DNA from: Planctomycetaceae bacterium
GTDB taxonomy: Bacteria > Planctomycetota > Planctomycetia > Isosphaerales > Isosphaeraceae
Assembly (NCBI GenBank): GCA_019232645.1
Contig: JAFANO010000514.1
Coordinates: 1-13,064, forward strand
Direction: 5' to 3'
DNA length: 13,064 bases
Made by a program: the position numbers and the translations under genes. Positions 1 to 7,115 of this stretch are shown one piece after another. Numbering within the stretch: position 1 is the stretch's first letter; each line of letters opens with the position of its first letter. The notes beneath the pieces were generated by a model. The model made no database searches. It saw only the letters and a program-made list of their open reading frames with translations, and was not told the DNA's origin.

Positions 1-137
1 GCCGAAGGTCTGCCACGTTTTATCCCCCGGGCGACGTTGTTGGGGAAGCCACATCGGGGAAGGTATACACAAAGACCATCCAGGGCGCAACCCTTGCAGG
101 CTACCAGGATTTCCTATAAGTACGCGCTGGCCCTGGC

Positions 138-327
138 TGCCCGGGGCGGGGCGAGCGAGCCATCCCGCTTCGCCATCCCGTCGGGTCCGATCGCGTCAAC
201 GGCGGACCGTACGGGGATCGACCTCAAGGAACTCGGCCACCTCCGCGGTGGAGTACCCCTCGAGGTGTCGGCGGACGGCGAAGAGCCGGCGATGGTCCAG
301 TTCGTCAGGTGAGCCTCGGGTTCTCAA
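138..327 (-). pseudogene. IS630-type transposase N-terminal fragment with in-frame stop
   Basis: Read on the minus strand from about 327, this encodes RGSPDELDHRRLFAVRRHL, then YSTAEVAEFLEVDPRTVRR, the N-terminal helix-turn-helix of IS630-family transposases. At 196-198 the frame meets TGA where the family normally has Trp (VRRW). Translation continues in the same frame as RDRTRRDGEAGWLARPAPG, also a family-typical stretch, so a single TGG to TGA change is the simplest explanation. Resemblance ends at about 138, and the rest of the frame to the window edge does not look like the DDE catalytic domain. Only the DNA-binding part of the element therefore remains. No ATG suits the start; a TTG at 325-327 is possible. 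Family assignment is by motif memory, without a search. It is almost certainly non-functional. Confidence 0.7.
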
Positions 328-470
328 TACGATCGAGTGTACGAGACCACGGCTCTTGCGGGCATTACTGACCTGACCATCAATCTTGCTTCTGGGGGGA
401 ACTTGGGTGACGTCATCGGTGGGTTGCATCTGATGATTGACCAAGCGCGGCTTGAGGGAGATCGCGGCGG

Positions 471-734
471 AAGACGGTCCGCGAGGTGGTGGGCGATTTC
501 GCGAGGAACCAAGAGCTGATCATGTACGATAAATACCTGGCGATGGGTTGCTCGACCGACGGTAGGGTGGCGGAGGGGGAGTGTCGACACTCGGTGACGG
601 ACCGGCTCGAACGGGCCGGGATGAGTTGGATCCCCGACGGAGCGAAAGCGATGCTCGGCCTGCGCGCGACGTACCCCAACGGGGAGTGGGCGCCGTTCCG
701 GGCCTATCATATAGAGCAGGAAGACGAACGGTGA
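471..734 (+). pseudogene. ISKra4-type transposase C-terminal fragment
   Basis: The plus-strand frame reads KTVREVVGDFARNQ, then MYDKYLAMGCSTDG, GECRHSVTDRLERAGMSW, and LRATYPNGEWAPFRAYHI. This follows the conserved C-terminal block of ISKra4-family transposases (N-R-x-x-M-x-Y-x-x-Y-L, then G-x-x-E-G-x-C-R-x-x-V-x-D-R-x-E-R-x-G-M). An in-frame TGA at 453-455 and loss of similarity upstream show that the N-terminal and catalytic core are missing. The usual family residues SGVVEGACRH are degraded to DGRVAEGECRH. The fragment ends at a TGA at 732-734, close to where the family normally stops. It lies opposite in strand to the IS630 fragment; the bases between (328-470) could not be assigned. This looks like an eroded IS graveyard rather than a gene. 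Confidence 0.7.
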
Positions 735-838
735 TACCGGAAACTCCGGAAAGCTGGGTGAAGCCTGTCCGGGAGTTACACCCCTTACGAAGGAGGTCCA
801 GGGTAAGGGATAGGGATCGATTCGACTGAATGTTTCCA

Positions 839-960
839 CAAGTTAAAAATTATAATTTATGATTTTATAATTGATATATTGCATTCGAGGTTTCCCATCC
901 CATATTTCAAATTCGTTATTTAACATATAAAATCTCGAATTTAAAATCTCGGATTCCACA
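839..960. repeat. AT-rich island with short repeat-like words
   Basis: About 120 bases are very rich in A and T (for example TTATAATTTATGATTTTATA) inside DNA that is otherwise strongly GC-rich. The right half contains near-repeats: AAATCTCGAATTTAA followed by AAATCTCGGATTCC, and CCATATTTCAAATTCG. The 12-mer TTCGAGGTTTCC at 884-895 recurs on the same strand at 8171-8182. The words resemble degenerate AAATTTGAGATTT-like intergenic repeats remembered from planctomycete genomes, but that comparison was not checked. No open frame or hairpin with a clear function was found. It lies between the IS remnants and the 3' end of acpS, so it may mark an insertion boundary. The remaining bases to 1028 hold nothing recognisable. 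Confidence 0.4.
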
Positions 961-1028
961 TTTCCGAGGAACAGGTCGGGTGCACCTGATCGCACACGGG
1001 ACGGCCAAGGCCCTCCGCTCCGGGGTGC

Positions 1029-1469
1029 TCATTCGCCGCTCGTGCCCTGTCCGGGGGGCCCAGACGGCTTGCCCCGAGCGGCTTGCCCCGGGCCGATGGC
1101 CAAGGCATAGGCCGTCGCGTAGGTCCGGCAGTGCGAGATCGAGACCAGGATGTCGCCGATCCCGCGTTGCCGGGCGATGTCCTTGGCGTTGCCGCAGACC
1201 AGGACGCGGGGTTGCCCATCCACCCCGTTGCGGACCTCCAGGTCGGTCCAGGCGATCCCCCGGCTCCAGCCGGTCCCGATCGCCTTGAGGATCGCCTCCT
1301 TCGCCGCCCATCGCCCTGCAAAATGCTCGATCGCATGCTTGCGCGCCTGGCAGTAGCGGATCTCGCGCTCGGTGTACACCCGGCGCAGGAAGAGTTCACC
1401 ATGCTGTTCGATCATCTTCCCGATCCGAGGGCATTCGATGATGTCGGTGCCGATCCCCAGAATTTCCAT
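1029..1469 (-). CDS. acpS: Holo-[acyl-carrier-protein] synthase
   Basis: AcpS transfers 4'-phosphopantetheine from CoA to a serine of apo-ACP in the cytoplasm, producing the active carrier for fatty acid and lipid A acyl chain synthesis. The 146-residue product starts MEILGIGTDIIECPRI. It carries Mg-binding Asp9 and Glu58 in FAGRWAAKEAILKAIG (residues 50-65) and the SISH motif at 110-113 followed by CRTYATAYALA. These are the family hallmarks. AcpS proteins usually end soon after this last strand, at about 120-130 residues. Here a Gly/Pro-rich tail of about 20 residues follows, and its coding DNA includes a 14-bp duplication (1065-1090). The gene is divergent from the helicase gene and not obviously in an operon. 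No strong Shine-Dalgarno sequence is seen upstream of the ATG, but the conserved N-terminus fixes the start. Confidence 0.95.
   Translation of the reverse strand: MEILGIGTDIIECPRIGKMIEQHGELFLRRVYTEREIRYCQARKHAIEHFAGRWAAKEAILKAIGTGWSRGIAWTDLEVRNGVDGQPRVLVCGNAKDIARQRGIGDILVSISHCRTYATAYALAIGPGQAARGKPSGPPGQGTSGE
1065..1090. repeat. Tandem 12-base direct repeat in the acpS 3' end
   Basis: CGGCTTGCCCCG occurs at 1065-1076 and again at 1079-1090, a period of 14 bases. It lies within the codons for the C-terminal tail of AcpS, downstream of all catalytic motifs. Because 14 is not a multiple of three, gain or loss of one copy changes the reading frame of the tail. Confidence 0.8.
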
Positions 1470-1803
1470 GCGCGTCCGCTTTTCGAACGAGTGATCGAGG
1501 TCCCCGCGACAATAAAACCACTCTAATCGGCGCCCTGCGCCGGGCCAAGGTGCGCGGACGTCAAGCCCTCGGGACTCTGGGGGCCGAGGCCGTCGTCCCG
1601 CCTCTTCCGGTCATCATGGATTTCAAGAAAGCATCGTCCCGGGATCGCGGGCGCGCTATACTTTGGTGAGGCTCACGCCCCCCGGGCCCCCCTGCCGAAG
1701 GATCCGGCGCGGCGATGCTGGCGTCGCGGACCCCGAAGGGGCTCCGCGACGATCCGGACGCGATGATCGACCCTCCTGGCCCTCGACCCAGGGATGGATA
1801 CCC
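1470..1803. other. Divergent intergenic region between acpS and the helicase gene
   Basis: This 334-base stretch separates two divergently transcribed genes and so should hold both promoters. A TATACT at 1657-1662 could be a plus-strand -10 box, but no acceptable -35 box lies 16-18 bases upstream. The helicase frame is open upstream to 1663, but that part shows no helicase-like sequence and is treated as untranslated. No hairpin, RNA gene or small gene is evident. Confidence 0.4.
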
Positions 1804-4101
1804 ATGGATCTGCTCGCCGACTTGACCCCCGCCCAGCGCGAGGCCGTGATGCACGTTGACGGGCCGCTCCTGGTCCTCGCCGGCGCGGGCTCGGGCAAGA
1901 CGCGAGTCATCACCCGACGCGTCGCCTCCCTGCTCGGGCACGGGATCGTCGGCAAGGACGTCCTGGCACTGACGTTCACGAACAAGGCGGCCGGCGAGAT
2001 GCGCCAGCGGATCGCGGCGTTGGTGCCCGAGGCGGGGGTCTGGGTCGGCACCTTCCACAGCCTCTGCGCCCGACTGCTCCGCTCGTATGCCCCTCTGGTT
2101 GGGATCGACCGCGGCTTCACGATCTACGACCAGGCCGACCGCCTCCGCGCTGTCAAACAGGTGATGGAGCGGCTCGACCTCGACGGCGTGACGGTCGCCC
2201 CCGAGAGGATCGACGCCGCGATCAGCCGCGCCAAGAACGACTTGATCGGCCCCGAGGCCCTCGCCAAGAGGGCACGCGACCACGCCGATGCCGTTATCGC
2301 CAAGGTCTTTCGCGCTTACCAGGAGCGGCTCCGCGAGTTGTCGGCCGTCGACTTCGACGACCTGCTGAACCACCTCGTCGCGATCCTCAGAGAGCACCCG
2401 GACGTCCGCGCCCAGCTCGACGCGCGGTTCCGCTACATCCTGGTCGACGAATACCAGGACACCAACATGGCGCAATACGCGATCGTCCGCGCCCTGTCGA
2501 CCGACCACCGCAACCTCTGTGTCACCGGCGACCCCGACCAGTCGATCTACGGCTGGCGGGGCGCGAACCTCGGCAACATCCTCGAGTTCGAGCAGGACTA
2601 CCCCGGCTGCCGCGTCGTCAAGCTCGAGCGGAACTACCGGAGCACCAAGAACATCCTGCGCGTCGCTGACCACCTGATCCGGTTTAACCGGCGGCGCAAG
2701 CCCAAGGCGCTGACGACCGAGAACCCGACCGGCGAGCCGGTCGAGCTGACCATCTACGCCACCGAGACCGACGAGGCGCGCGGCGTCGTCTCGAAGATCG
2801 TCGAGCGGGTCCACGAGGGGGAATTCGCGTGGGGCGACGTCGCGATCTTCTGCCGCGTGACCGCCCTGACCCGCAACCTCGAGCTGGCGCTCCGGGCCGC
2901 GAAGGTCCCCTACCAGGTCGTCGGCGGGGTCTCGTTCTACGAGCGACAGGAGGTCAAGGACGTCCTGGCGTACCTGGGCTTGTTGGCCAACCCGAAGGAC
3001 GACATCGCCTTCAGCCGGGTGGTGAACGTCCCGGCTCGGGGCCTGGGCAAGACGTCGCTCGACCACCTCGCCGAGCGGGCCCGGGCGCTCGGCCTACCGC
3101 TGCTGGCGATGGCGCGGCAGGCGTCGGCGATCCCGGGCCTCAAGGACCGGGCGGCCCGCGCCCTCCGCGACTTCGGGCTGCTGATGGACGAGCTGGCGGC
3201 GCTCCGCGACCACTCCGCCGAGGAGGTCCTCCGCAAGCTCCTGTCCCTGACCGGCTATCGCGACTCCCTCGCCGCCGGCGCCGCGGGGGACGGCGAGGAC
3301 CGGCTCGCCAACCTCGACGAGCTCGTCTCGGCGGCTCGCGAGTTCGATCGCGCGCACGCGGGCGCCACCGTGCTCGAGTTCCTGGAGGAGATCAGCCTGG
3401 CGTCGGCCGTCGATCGCTGGAAGGACGAGGCCGGCGCGGTCACCCTGATGACCTTGCACGCCGCCAAGGGGCTCGAGTTCCCGATCGCGTTCATCGTCGG
3501 GCTGGAGCACGGGCTCCTGCCCCACTCCCGTGCCAACGAGGACGAGCACGAGCTGGAGGAGGAGCGGCGGCTCCTGTTCGTCGGCGTCACCCGCGCCCGC
3601 CGCGAGCTGTACCTGAGCCACTGCCGGGTCCGCGAGTTCCGGGGCCAGCGGCTGGCGACCATCCCGTCCTGCTTCCTGAACGAGCTGCCCGAGGAGCCGC
3701 TGATCATCCGCGACCTGTCGGAGTCCGAGTCCGCCGCCACGACCCGGCGATGGCAGCGCCCGGAGTCCCGCCTCGCGCCCGCGCCGCCCGAGTCGCACCC
3801 CGTGCCGCCGCGCGAATTCCGCCTCACGACGGCCGCCGAGCTCGCCGGCGCCGCACCCACCGGCCCGCACGCCGACCTCAACGCCTTCCGGCCCGGCGTC
3901 TCGGTCTTCCATCCCCAGTACGGCATCGGCCGGATCGTCGCGATCGACGGCGCGGGACCGAACCGCAAGGGGCGGGTCGCGTTCACCGTCGGCGGCGAGC
4001 GGACGTTCCTCCTGGCCAAGTCGCCCCTCCGGCCGGTCGGCGGCGGCGAGTCGGATCCTCCGGCCCGAGGCGGTCGGGTCCCTCCGGGTCCGGGAAGGTG
4101 A
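1804..4101 (+). CDS. uvrD: UvrD/PcrA-type superfamily 1A DNA helicase
   Basis: An ATP-driven 3'-5' DNA helicase of the UvrD/PcrA/Rep group, cytoplasmic, typically acting in excision and mismatch repair and at stalled forks. The 765-residue product has the SF1A motifs in order: Q motif near Gln11, Walker A AGAGSGKT (26-33), motif Ia TFTNKAAGEM, motif II VDEYQDT (214-220), motif III GDPDQSIYGWRGA (from 242), motif IV NYRST (277-281), motif V MTLHAAKGLEF (from 549) and motif VI LLFVGVTRARREL (from 590). A C-terminal module, VFHPQYGIGRIVAIDG through FLLAKSPLRPV (about 698-748), matches the Tudor-like PcrA/UvrD tail known to contact RNA polymerase. It is separated from the helicase core by a Pro/Arg-rich linker. 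The start is the ATG at 1804, preceded by AGGGATGG; codons upstream in the same frame look non-coding. PcrA rather than UvrD is equally apt as a name. pdxJ follows after 54 bases. Confidence 0.95.
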   Translation: MDLLADLTPAQREAVMHVDGPLLVLAGAGSGKTRVITRRVASLLGHGIVGKDVLALTFTNKAAGEMRQRIAALVPEAGVWVGTFHSLCARLLRSYAPLVGIDRGFTIYDQADRLRAVKQVMERLDLDGVTVAPERIDAAISRAKNDLIGPEALAKRARDHADAVIAKVFRAYQERLRELSAVDFDDLLNHLVAILREHPDVRAQLDARFRYILVDEYQDTNMAQYAIVRALSTDHRNLCVTGDPDQSIYGWRGANLGNILEFEQDYPGCRVVKLERNYRSTKNILRVADHLIRFNRRRKPKALTTENPTGEPVELTIYATETDEARGVVSKIVERVHEGEFAWGDVAIFCRVTALTRNLELALRAAKVPYQVVGGVSFYERQEVKDVLAYLGLLANPKDDIAFSRVVNVPARGLGKTSLDHLAERARALGLPLLAMARQASAIPGLKDRAARALRDFGLLMDELAALRDHSAEEVLRKLLSLTGYRDSLAAGAAGDGEDRLANLDELVSAAREFDRAHAGATVLEFLEEISLASAVDRWKDEAGAVTLMTLHAAKGLEFPIAFIVGLEHGLLPHSRANEDEHELEEERRLLFVGVTRARRELYLSHCRVREFRGQRLATIPSCFLNELPEEPLIIRDLSESESAATTRRWQRPESRLAPAPPESHPVPPREFRLTTAAELAGAAPTGPHADLNAFRPGVSVFHPQYGIGRIVAIDGAGPNRKGRVAFTVGGERTFLLAKSPLRPVGGGESDPPARGGRVPPGPGR

Positions 4102-4155
4102 TTGTTTCGGTAGGATTGTCATCCACTTGCGTTTCTGTTGAGGAGCACCAGGGAG

Positions 4156-4893
4156 ATGCCACGCCTTGGAGTCAACATCGACCACGTCGCCACGCTCCGG
4201 CAGGCGCGCGGCGGCCGGGAGCCCGACCCGGTCTGGGCGGCCGTGCTCGCCGAGCTCGGCGGGGCCGACGGGATCACGGTCCACCTCCGCGAGGATCGCC
4301 GGCACATCCAGGACCGCGACCTCCGGCTGCTCCGCGAGACGGTCGGGACCCGGCTGAACATGGAGCTGTCGGTCGAGCCCGAGGTCGTCGCGATCGCCCT
4401 GGCCGCGCGCCCCGACCAGGTGACGTTCGTCCCCGAGCGCCGCGAGGAGGTGACGACCGAGGGCGGCCTCGACGTCCTCGGCCATCACGATCGGGTGAGC
4501 GAGGCGGTCGCGCGGTGCCGCGACGCCGGGCTCGAGGTGAGCCTGTTCATCGACCCCGACCCGCGGCAAGTCGAGGTGTCGGCCCGGCTCGGGTCGGCGG
4601 CCGTCGAGCTGCACACGGGCCGCTACGCCGGCGCCGTCCATGCCGCCGACCGCGACCGCGAGCTGAGCGCGCTGGCACGCGCCGGGGCCGCCGCCGTGGA
4701 CGCCGGGATGGCCCTGCACGCCGGACATGGCTTGAACTACCAGAACGTCGCCGCCGTGGCCCGCATCGCCCGGATGGCCGAGCTGAACATCGGCCATTCC
4801 ATCGTCGCGCGGGCGGTCCTCGTCGGGCTCGAGCGGGCCGTCCGTGAGATGAAGGCATGTATCGACGAGGCACAAGTCGGCCGATTTGTGTGA
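4156..4893 (+). CDS. pdxJ: Pyridoxine 5'-phosphate synthase
   Basis: PdxJ condenses 3-amino-2-oxopropyl phosphate with 1-deoxy-D-xylulose 5-phosphate to pyridoxine 5'-phosphate, the closing step of the DXP-dependent vitamin B6 route. The 245-residue TIM-barrel protein begins [18 protein letters not shown] and carries [14 protein letters not shown] with catalytic His43, NMELS with Glu70, [34 protein letters not shown] with His191, and [13 protein letters not shown]. The three catalytic residues fall two positions before E. coli His45, Glu72 and His193 as I recall them, so length and spacing are normal. The ATG at 4156 is preferred over a TTG at 4138 because AGGAG lies at 4141-4145 at proper spacing and the conserved N-terminus starts there. 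It may be cotranscribed with the helicase gene; function gives no obvious link. Confidence 0.97.
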   Translation: MPRLGVNIDHVATLRQARGGREPDPVWAAVLAELGGADGITVHLREDRRHIQDRDLRLLRETVGTRLNMELSVEPEVVAIALAARPDQVTFVPERREEVTTEGGLDVLGHHDRVSEAVARCRDAGLEVSLFIDPDPRQVEVSARLGSAAVELHTGRYAGAVHAADRDRELSALARAGAAAVDAGMALHAGHGLNYQNVAAVARIARMAELNIGHSIVARAVLVGLERAVREMKACIDEAQVGRFV

Positions 4894-4906
4894 GCTTTTG
4901 TTGAGA

Positions 4907-4921
4907 TATGGGCTTCCCATA
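4907..4921. promoter_or_regulatory. Perfect inverted repeat upstream of dapA
   Basis: TATGGG-CTT-CCCATA is a perfect 6+3+6 dyad lying 13 bases after the pdxJ stop codon. It overlaps the -35 box of the dapA promoter candidate, which is where a repressor operator could sit. It could equally be a weak hairpin after pdxJ, but it is short and has no T-run after it. No protein partner can be named. Confidence 0.35.
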
Positions 4922-4942
4922 CACGCGGCCGGCGCGTAGAAT
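4914..4942 (+). promoter_or_regulatory. Candidate sigma-70-type promoter for dapA
   Basis: TTCCCA (4914-4919, four of six consensus bases) and TAGAAT (4937-4942, five of six) are separated by exactly 17 bases. Transcription would start near 4949, giving a leader of about 45 bases before the dapA ATG. This is pattern matching only. Confidence 0.4.
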
Positions 4943-4993
4943 TCACCGCTCTGATGATTCACAGCAACGGGTCACGGCGTTTCGGAGCGGAGA

Positions 4994-5893
4994 ATGGCGA
5001 CGAAAGGACGGATGTTCGCGGGCTGTACCGTCGCGCTGGTGACACCGTTTCGCGACGGCGAGGTCGATGATCAGGCCCTCCGGCAGGCCGTGGACTGGCA
5101 GATCGCGCAGGGGACGCCTGTCCTGAGCCCCGTCGGGACGACCGGCGAGTCGCCGACGTTGTCGCACGATGAGCACGAGCGCGTCATCGCGACCGTCGTG
5201 GAACGCGTCGCCGGCCGGGCCAAGGTGCTGGCCGGGACGGGCTCGAACGCGACCGCCGAGGCCATCCGCCTGACCCGATTCGCCGCCAGGGCCGGCGCCG
5301 ACGGGGCCTTGCTCGTCGCCCCTTATTATAACCGGCCCTCGCAGGAGGGCATCTATGCGCACTACGCTCGGATCGCCGAGAGTGTGGACCTCCCGCTCGT
5401 CCTCTACAACATCCCGGCGCGGACGGGCCGCAACGTGGAGCCCGAGACGATCGAGCGACTCGCCAAGCTGGGCCCGATCGTGGCGGTCAAGGAGGCCAGC
5501 GGCTCGCTCGACCAGGTCAGCGACCTGGTGGTCCGGACCGATCTGACCATCCTCTCGGGGGACGACAGCCTGACGCTACCGATGCTCGCCGTCGGTGCCG
5601 AGGGGGTCGTCTCGGTCGTCGCCAACCTCGTCCCCCGCGACGTGATCGCCCTGCTCGACGCGTTCGGGCGGGGCGACCTGGCGGAGGCGCGGCGGCGGCA
5701 CGCCGCGCTCTTCCCGCTCTGCCGCGACCTCCTGTCGCTGGCACCCAACCCGGTCCCCGTCAAGACGGCACTGGCGCTGCTCGGCCGGGGCAACGGCGAG
5801 CTTCGGCTCCCGCTCTGCCCCCTCGACGATCGCGCGCTCCCGCTCCTGCGGCGCTCACTCGAGCGTTATGGACTGTTGGCCCCCGGCGCATGA
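4994..5893 (+). CDS. dapA: 4-hydroxy-tetrahydrodipicolinate synthase
   Basis: DapA condenses pyruvate with aspartate semialdehyde, the first committed step to diaminopimelate and lysine in the cytoplasm. The 299-residue product has the expected class I aldolase barrel motifs: GTTGES (48-53, with Thr49/Thr50), [15 protein letters not shown] (110-124, Tyr112 of the proton relay), [10 protein letters not shown] (138-147, Tyr138 and the substrate carboxylate-binding Arg143), and VAVKEASG with Schiff-base Lys166, then SGDDS. Length matches the family (about 290-300). The ATG is preceded by GGAGCGGAG. The complete active site favours true DapA over related N-acetylneuraminate lyase or KDG aldolase members. 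It stands alone, 100 bases after pdxJ, with its own promoter candidate. Planctomycetes are known to carry DAP-type peptidoglycan, which would make this gene central. Confidence 0.95.
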   Translation: MATKGRMFAGCTVALVTPFRDGEVDDQALRQAVDWQIAQGTPVLSPVGTTGESPTLSHDEHERVIATVVERVAGRAKVLAGTGSNATAEAIRLTRFAARAGADGALLVAPYYNRPSQEGIYAHYARIAESVDLPLVLYNIPARTGRNVEPETIERLAKLGPIVAVKEASGSLDQVSDLVVRTDLTILSGDDSLTLPMLAVGAEGVVSVVANLVPRDVIALLDAFGRGDLAEARRRHAALFPLCRDLLSLAPNPVPVKTALALLGRGNGELRLPLCPLDDRALPLLRRSLERYGLLAPGA

Positions 5894-5905
5894 ATTTGCG
5901 ATTGT

Positions 5906-5920
5906 AATCTCTGAGAGATT
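5906..5920. repeat. Palindrome just after dapA
   Basis: AATCTCT-G-AGAGATT is a perfect 7+1+7 palindrome starting 12 bases after the dapA stop codon, followed by TTGTTCC. As RNA it would form only a short AT-rich stem with a loop of about five bases, a poor terminator. It could instead be a protein-binding site. Confidence 0.35.
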
Positions 5921-6222
5921 TTGTTCCGATCCCGGGCATGTTATGTGCTATATCTCAATCCCAGCTAACCGGCCCCTCGCGGTGTGTGCCGTTTTCCTCC
6001 GAGCGACGTCGCATCATCTCGAGCCGGGCCATTCCATTATGTCTTGACCCCCCCTGAGATTGTCGACCGACGTGTTCGACCCTGATCGTCGGGCGTCGAG
6101 ACCCTCAGGTTCACGCACCGCGAGGCCGAATGGCTCGAACGGCCGGGGGAGGTGTCCGCATGGTTGCCCAAAGCGGTTCGGGTCGCATCAAGGTGTTTTA
6201 GTTCCCCATCTCGGTTTTGTTG

Positions 6223-6237
6223 CTCACCTCAGGTGAG
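6223..6237. promoter_or_regulatory. Palindrome overlapping the ArsR-type gene's ribosome-binding site
   Basis: CTCACCT-C-AGGTGAG is a perfect 7+1+7 palindrome. Its right arm, AGGTGAG, is also the Shine-Dalgarno sequence (GGTGAGG, 6232-6238) of the ATG at 6245. ArsR-family repressors commonly bind dyad operators in their own promoters, so autoregulation is one reading. Another is that the arms pair in mRNA and hide the ribosome-binding site. Both are inference. Confidence 0.45.
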
Positions 6238-6244
6238 GAATCCC

Positions 6245-6646
6245 ATGACACGGAAGACCGGCAGAAGAACAGGCGAAACCAGTGTGGCCTCGGTGGAAGC
6301 AATGCCCGAGGTCTCCGAGCAAGCGGTGCGCGAGCTCGCGCAAGTCTTCAAGCTCCTGAGCGACGAGACGCGGCTCCGGATCCTCTTCTACCTCGCCCAG
6401 AACAGCGAGCTCCACGTGACTGACCTCTGCAATCGACTCGGCCAGAGCCAGCCGGCGGTCAGCCACCACCTGGCGCTGCTGCGCGTCTCGGGGCTCATCG
6501 AGTCCCGCCGCGAGGGCAAGCACAATTTCTACAGCGTCCGGACCGATCACTTCGGGGAGCTGCTCGTCAGCCTCTTCACGGCGACCGGCGAGATGCCCAA
6601 GAAGATCCGGTTCCATGACTTCGTTTTGACATACTCCGGCGAATAA
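6245..6646 (+). CDS. ArsR/SmtB-family winged-helix transcriptional regulator
   Basis: A 133-residue DNA-binding protein. The core runs AQVFKLLSDETRLRILFYL (32-50), a recognition region LCNRLGQSQPAVSHHLALL (61-79), then GLIESRREGKHNFYSV (83-98), which is the wing; this is the standard ArsR fold. The classical alpha-3 metal motif ELCVCDL is replaced by ELHVTDL (55-61), so neither expected cysteine is present; a single Cys62 follows. Arsenic or cadmium sensing by that site is therefore unlikely. The C-terminal stretch MPKKIRFHDFVLTYSGE carries no metal site that I recognise. Start choice: ATG 6245 with GGTGAGG just upstream; a later Met (MPEVSEQ, 6302) is possible. No resistance or transport gene adjoins it, so its targets are not shown by context. 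Confidence 0.88.
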   Translation: MTRKTGRRTGETSVASVEAMPEVSEQAVRELAQVFKLLSDETRLRILFYLAQNSELHVTDLCNRLGQSQPAVSHHLALLRVSGLIESRREGKHNFYSVRTDHFGELLVSLFTATGEMPKKIRFHDFVLTYSGE

Positions 6647-6849
6647 TCACAGAAAGATCGGAATGAAGTGGCCCGGTATTGAGCAAAGTCTTGCGTAAGA
6701 TCGGCCCCCGCTCTCTCATTCCATCGTCCAGTGACCCGGGTGATCGACCCCGTGTTCTTCGCCTCGTGTCGGATCAATGTGGGTCGGTCGAGAGCATGTC
6801 TATAACTATTTGATCCCCGATCCCACCCCTGCGCCCCTGTCCGCCGAGG

Positions 6850-6879
6850 CCCCGACCGCGGGGGTGATGTCGGTCGGGG
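6850..6879. repeat. GC-rich inverted repeat
   Basis: CCCCGACC (6850-6857) and GGTCGGGG (6872-6879) pair perfectly over 8 bp around a 14-base loop. It lies about 200 bases after the ArsR-type gene and about 450 before ompH. There is no T-run after it, so a classical terminator is doubtful. Confidence 0.4.
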
Positions 6880-7086
6880 TGTCCCCTGAGTTCTCGATAC
6901 GATGCCCGACGCGTCTTCGCCTCAGCCTCCTCGTCGAGTGGGTGCGAGGCAGAAGCCCTTCCGCTGTGCCTGCGGCGTGCCCAGCCCTTTCTGGCCGGAG
7001 ACTTTGTTTTCGAAGGGTGGGTGGGATTGGGTCCGAGGGGGCCATGCCGGTCGCCGATTTCGCCGATGGGGTGACAGGGGTTCGCC

Positions 7087-7115
7087 TTGACCGCGGGGAC
7101 GGTTCGGGGCAGAAT
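7087..7115 (+). promoter_or_regulatory. Candidate promoter for ompH and the lipid A genes
   Basis: TTGACC (7087-7092, five of six consensus bases) and CAGAAT (7110-7115, four of six) are separated by 17 bases. Transcription would start near 7122, leaving a leader of about 200 bases before ompH. Pattern match only. Confidence 0.35.

Larger units (their letters stand above)
5894..6244. other. Intergenic region between dapA and the ArsR-type gene
   Basis: About 350 bases without a convincing gene. An upstream extension of the ArsR frame is open from 6152, but its residues are not family-like. It holds two odd-centred perfect palindromes of the same 7+1+7 design, at 5906-5920 and 6223-6237 (listed separately). 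A TTGACC at 6044-6049 has no matching -10 box at the usual distance. Confidence 0.5.

Noticed and set aside
324..839. A 171-codon minus-strand open frame across the transposon remnants
   Set aside because: It is antisense to the ISKra4 fragment and in a different frame from the IS630 fragment; no motif.
1657..1662. TATACT as the helicase promoter -10 box
   Set aside because: No acceptable -35 hexamer at 16-18 bases.
1561..3066. A 501-codon open frame antisense to the helicase gene
   Set aside because: Mirrors helicase codons; Asp/Val/Gly/Arg-rich with no family motif.
2829..4847. A 672-codon open frame on the plus strand through the helicase and pdxJ genes
   Set aside because: It is very rich in Arg, Gly and Pro, has no recognisable motif, and overlaps two well-identified genes in another frame; high GC keeps stops rare.
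3094..4962. A 622-codon open frame antisense to the helicase and pdxJ genes
   Set aside because: Antisense shadow of two conserved genes, with low-complexity composition and no domain.
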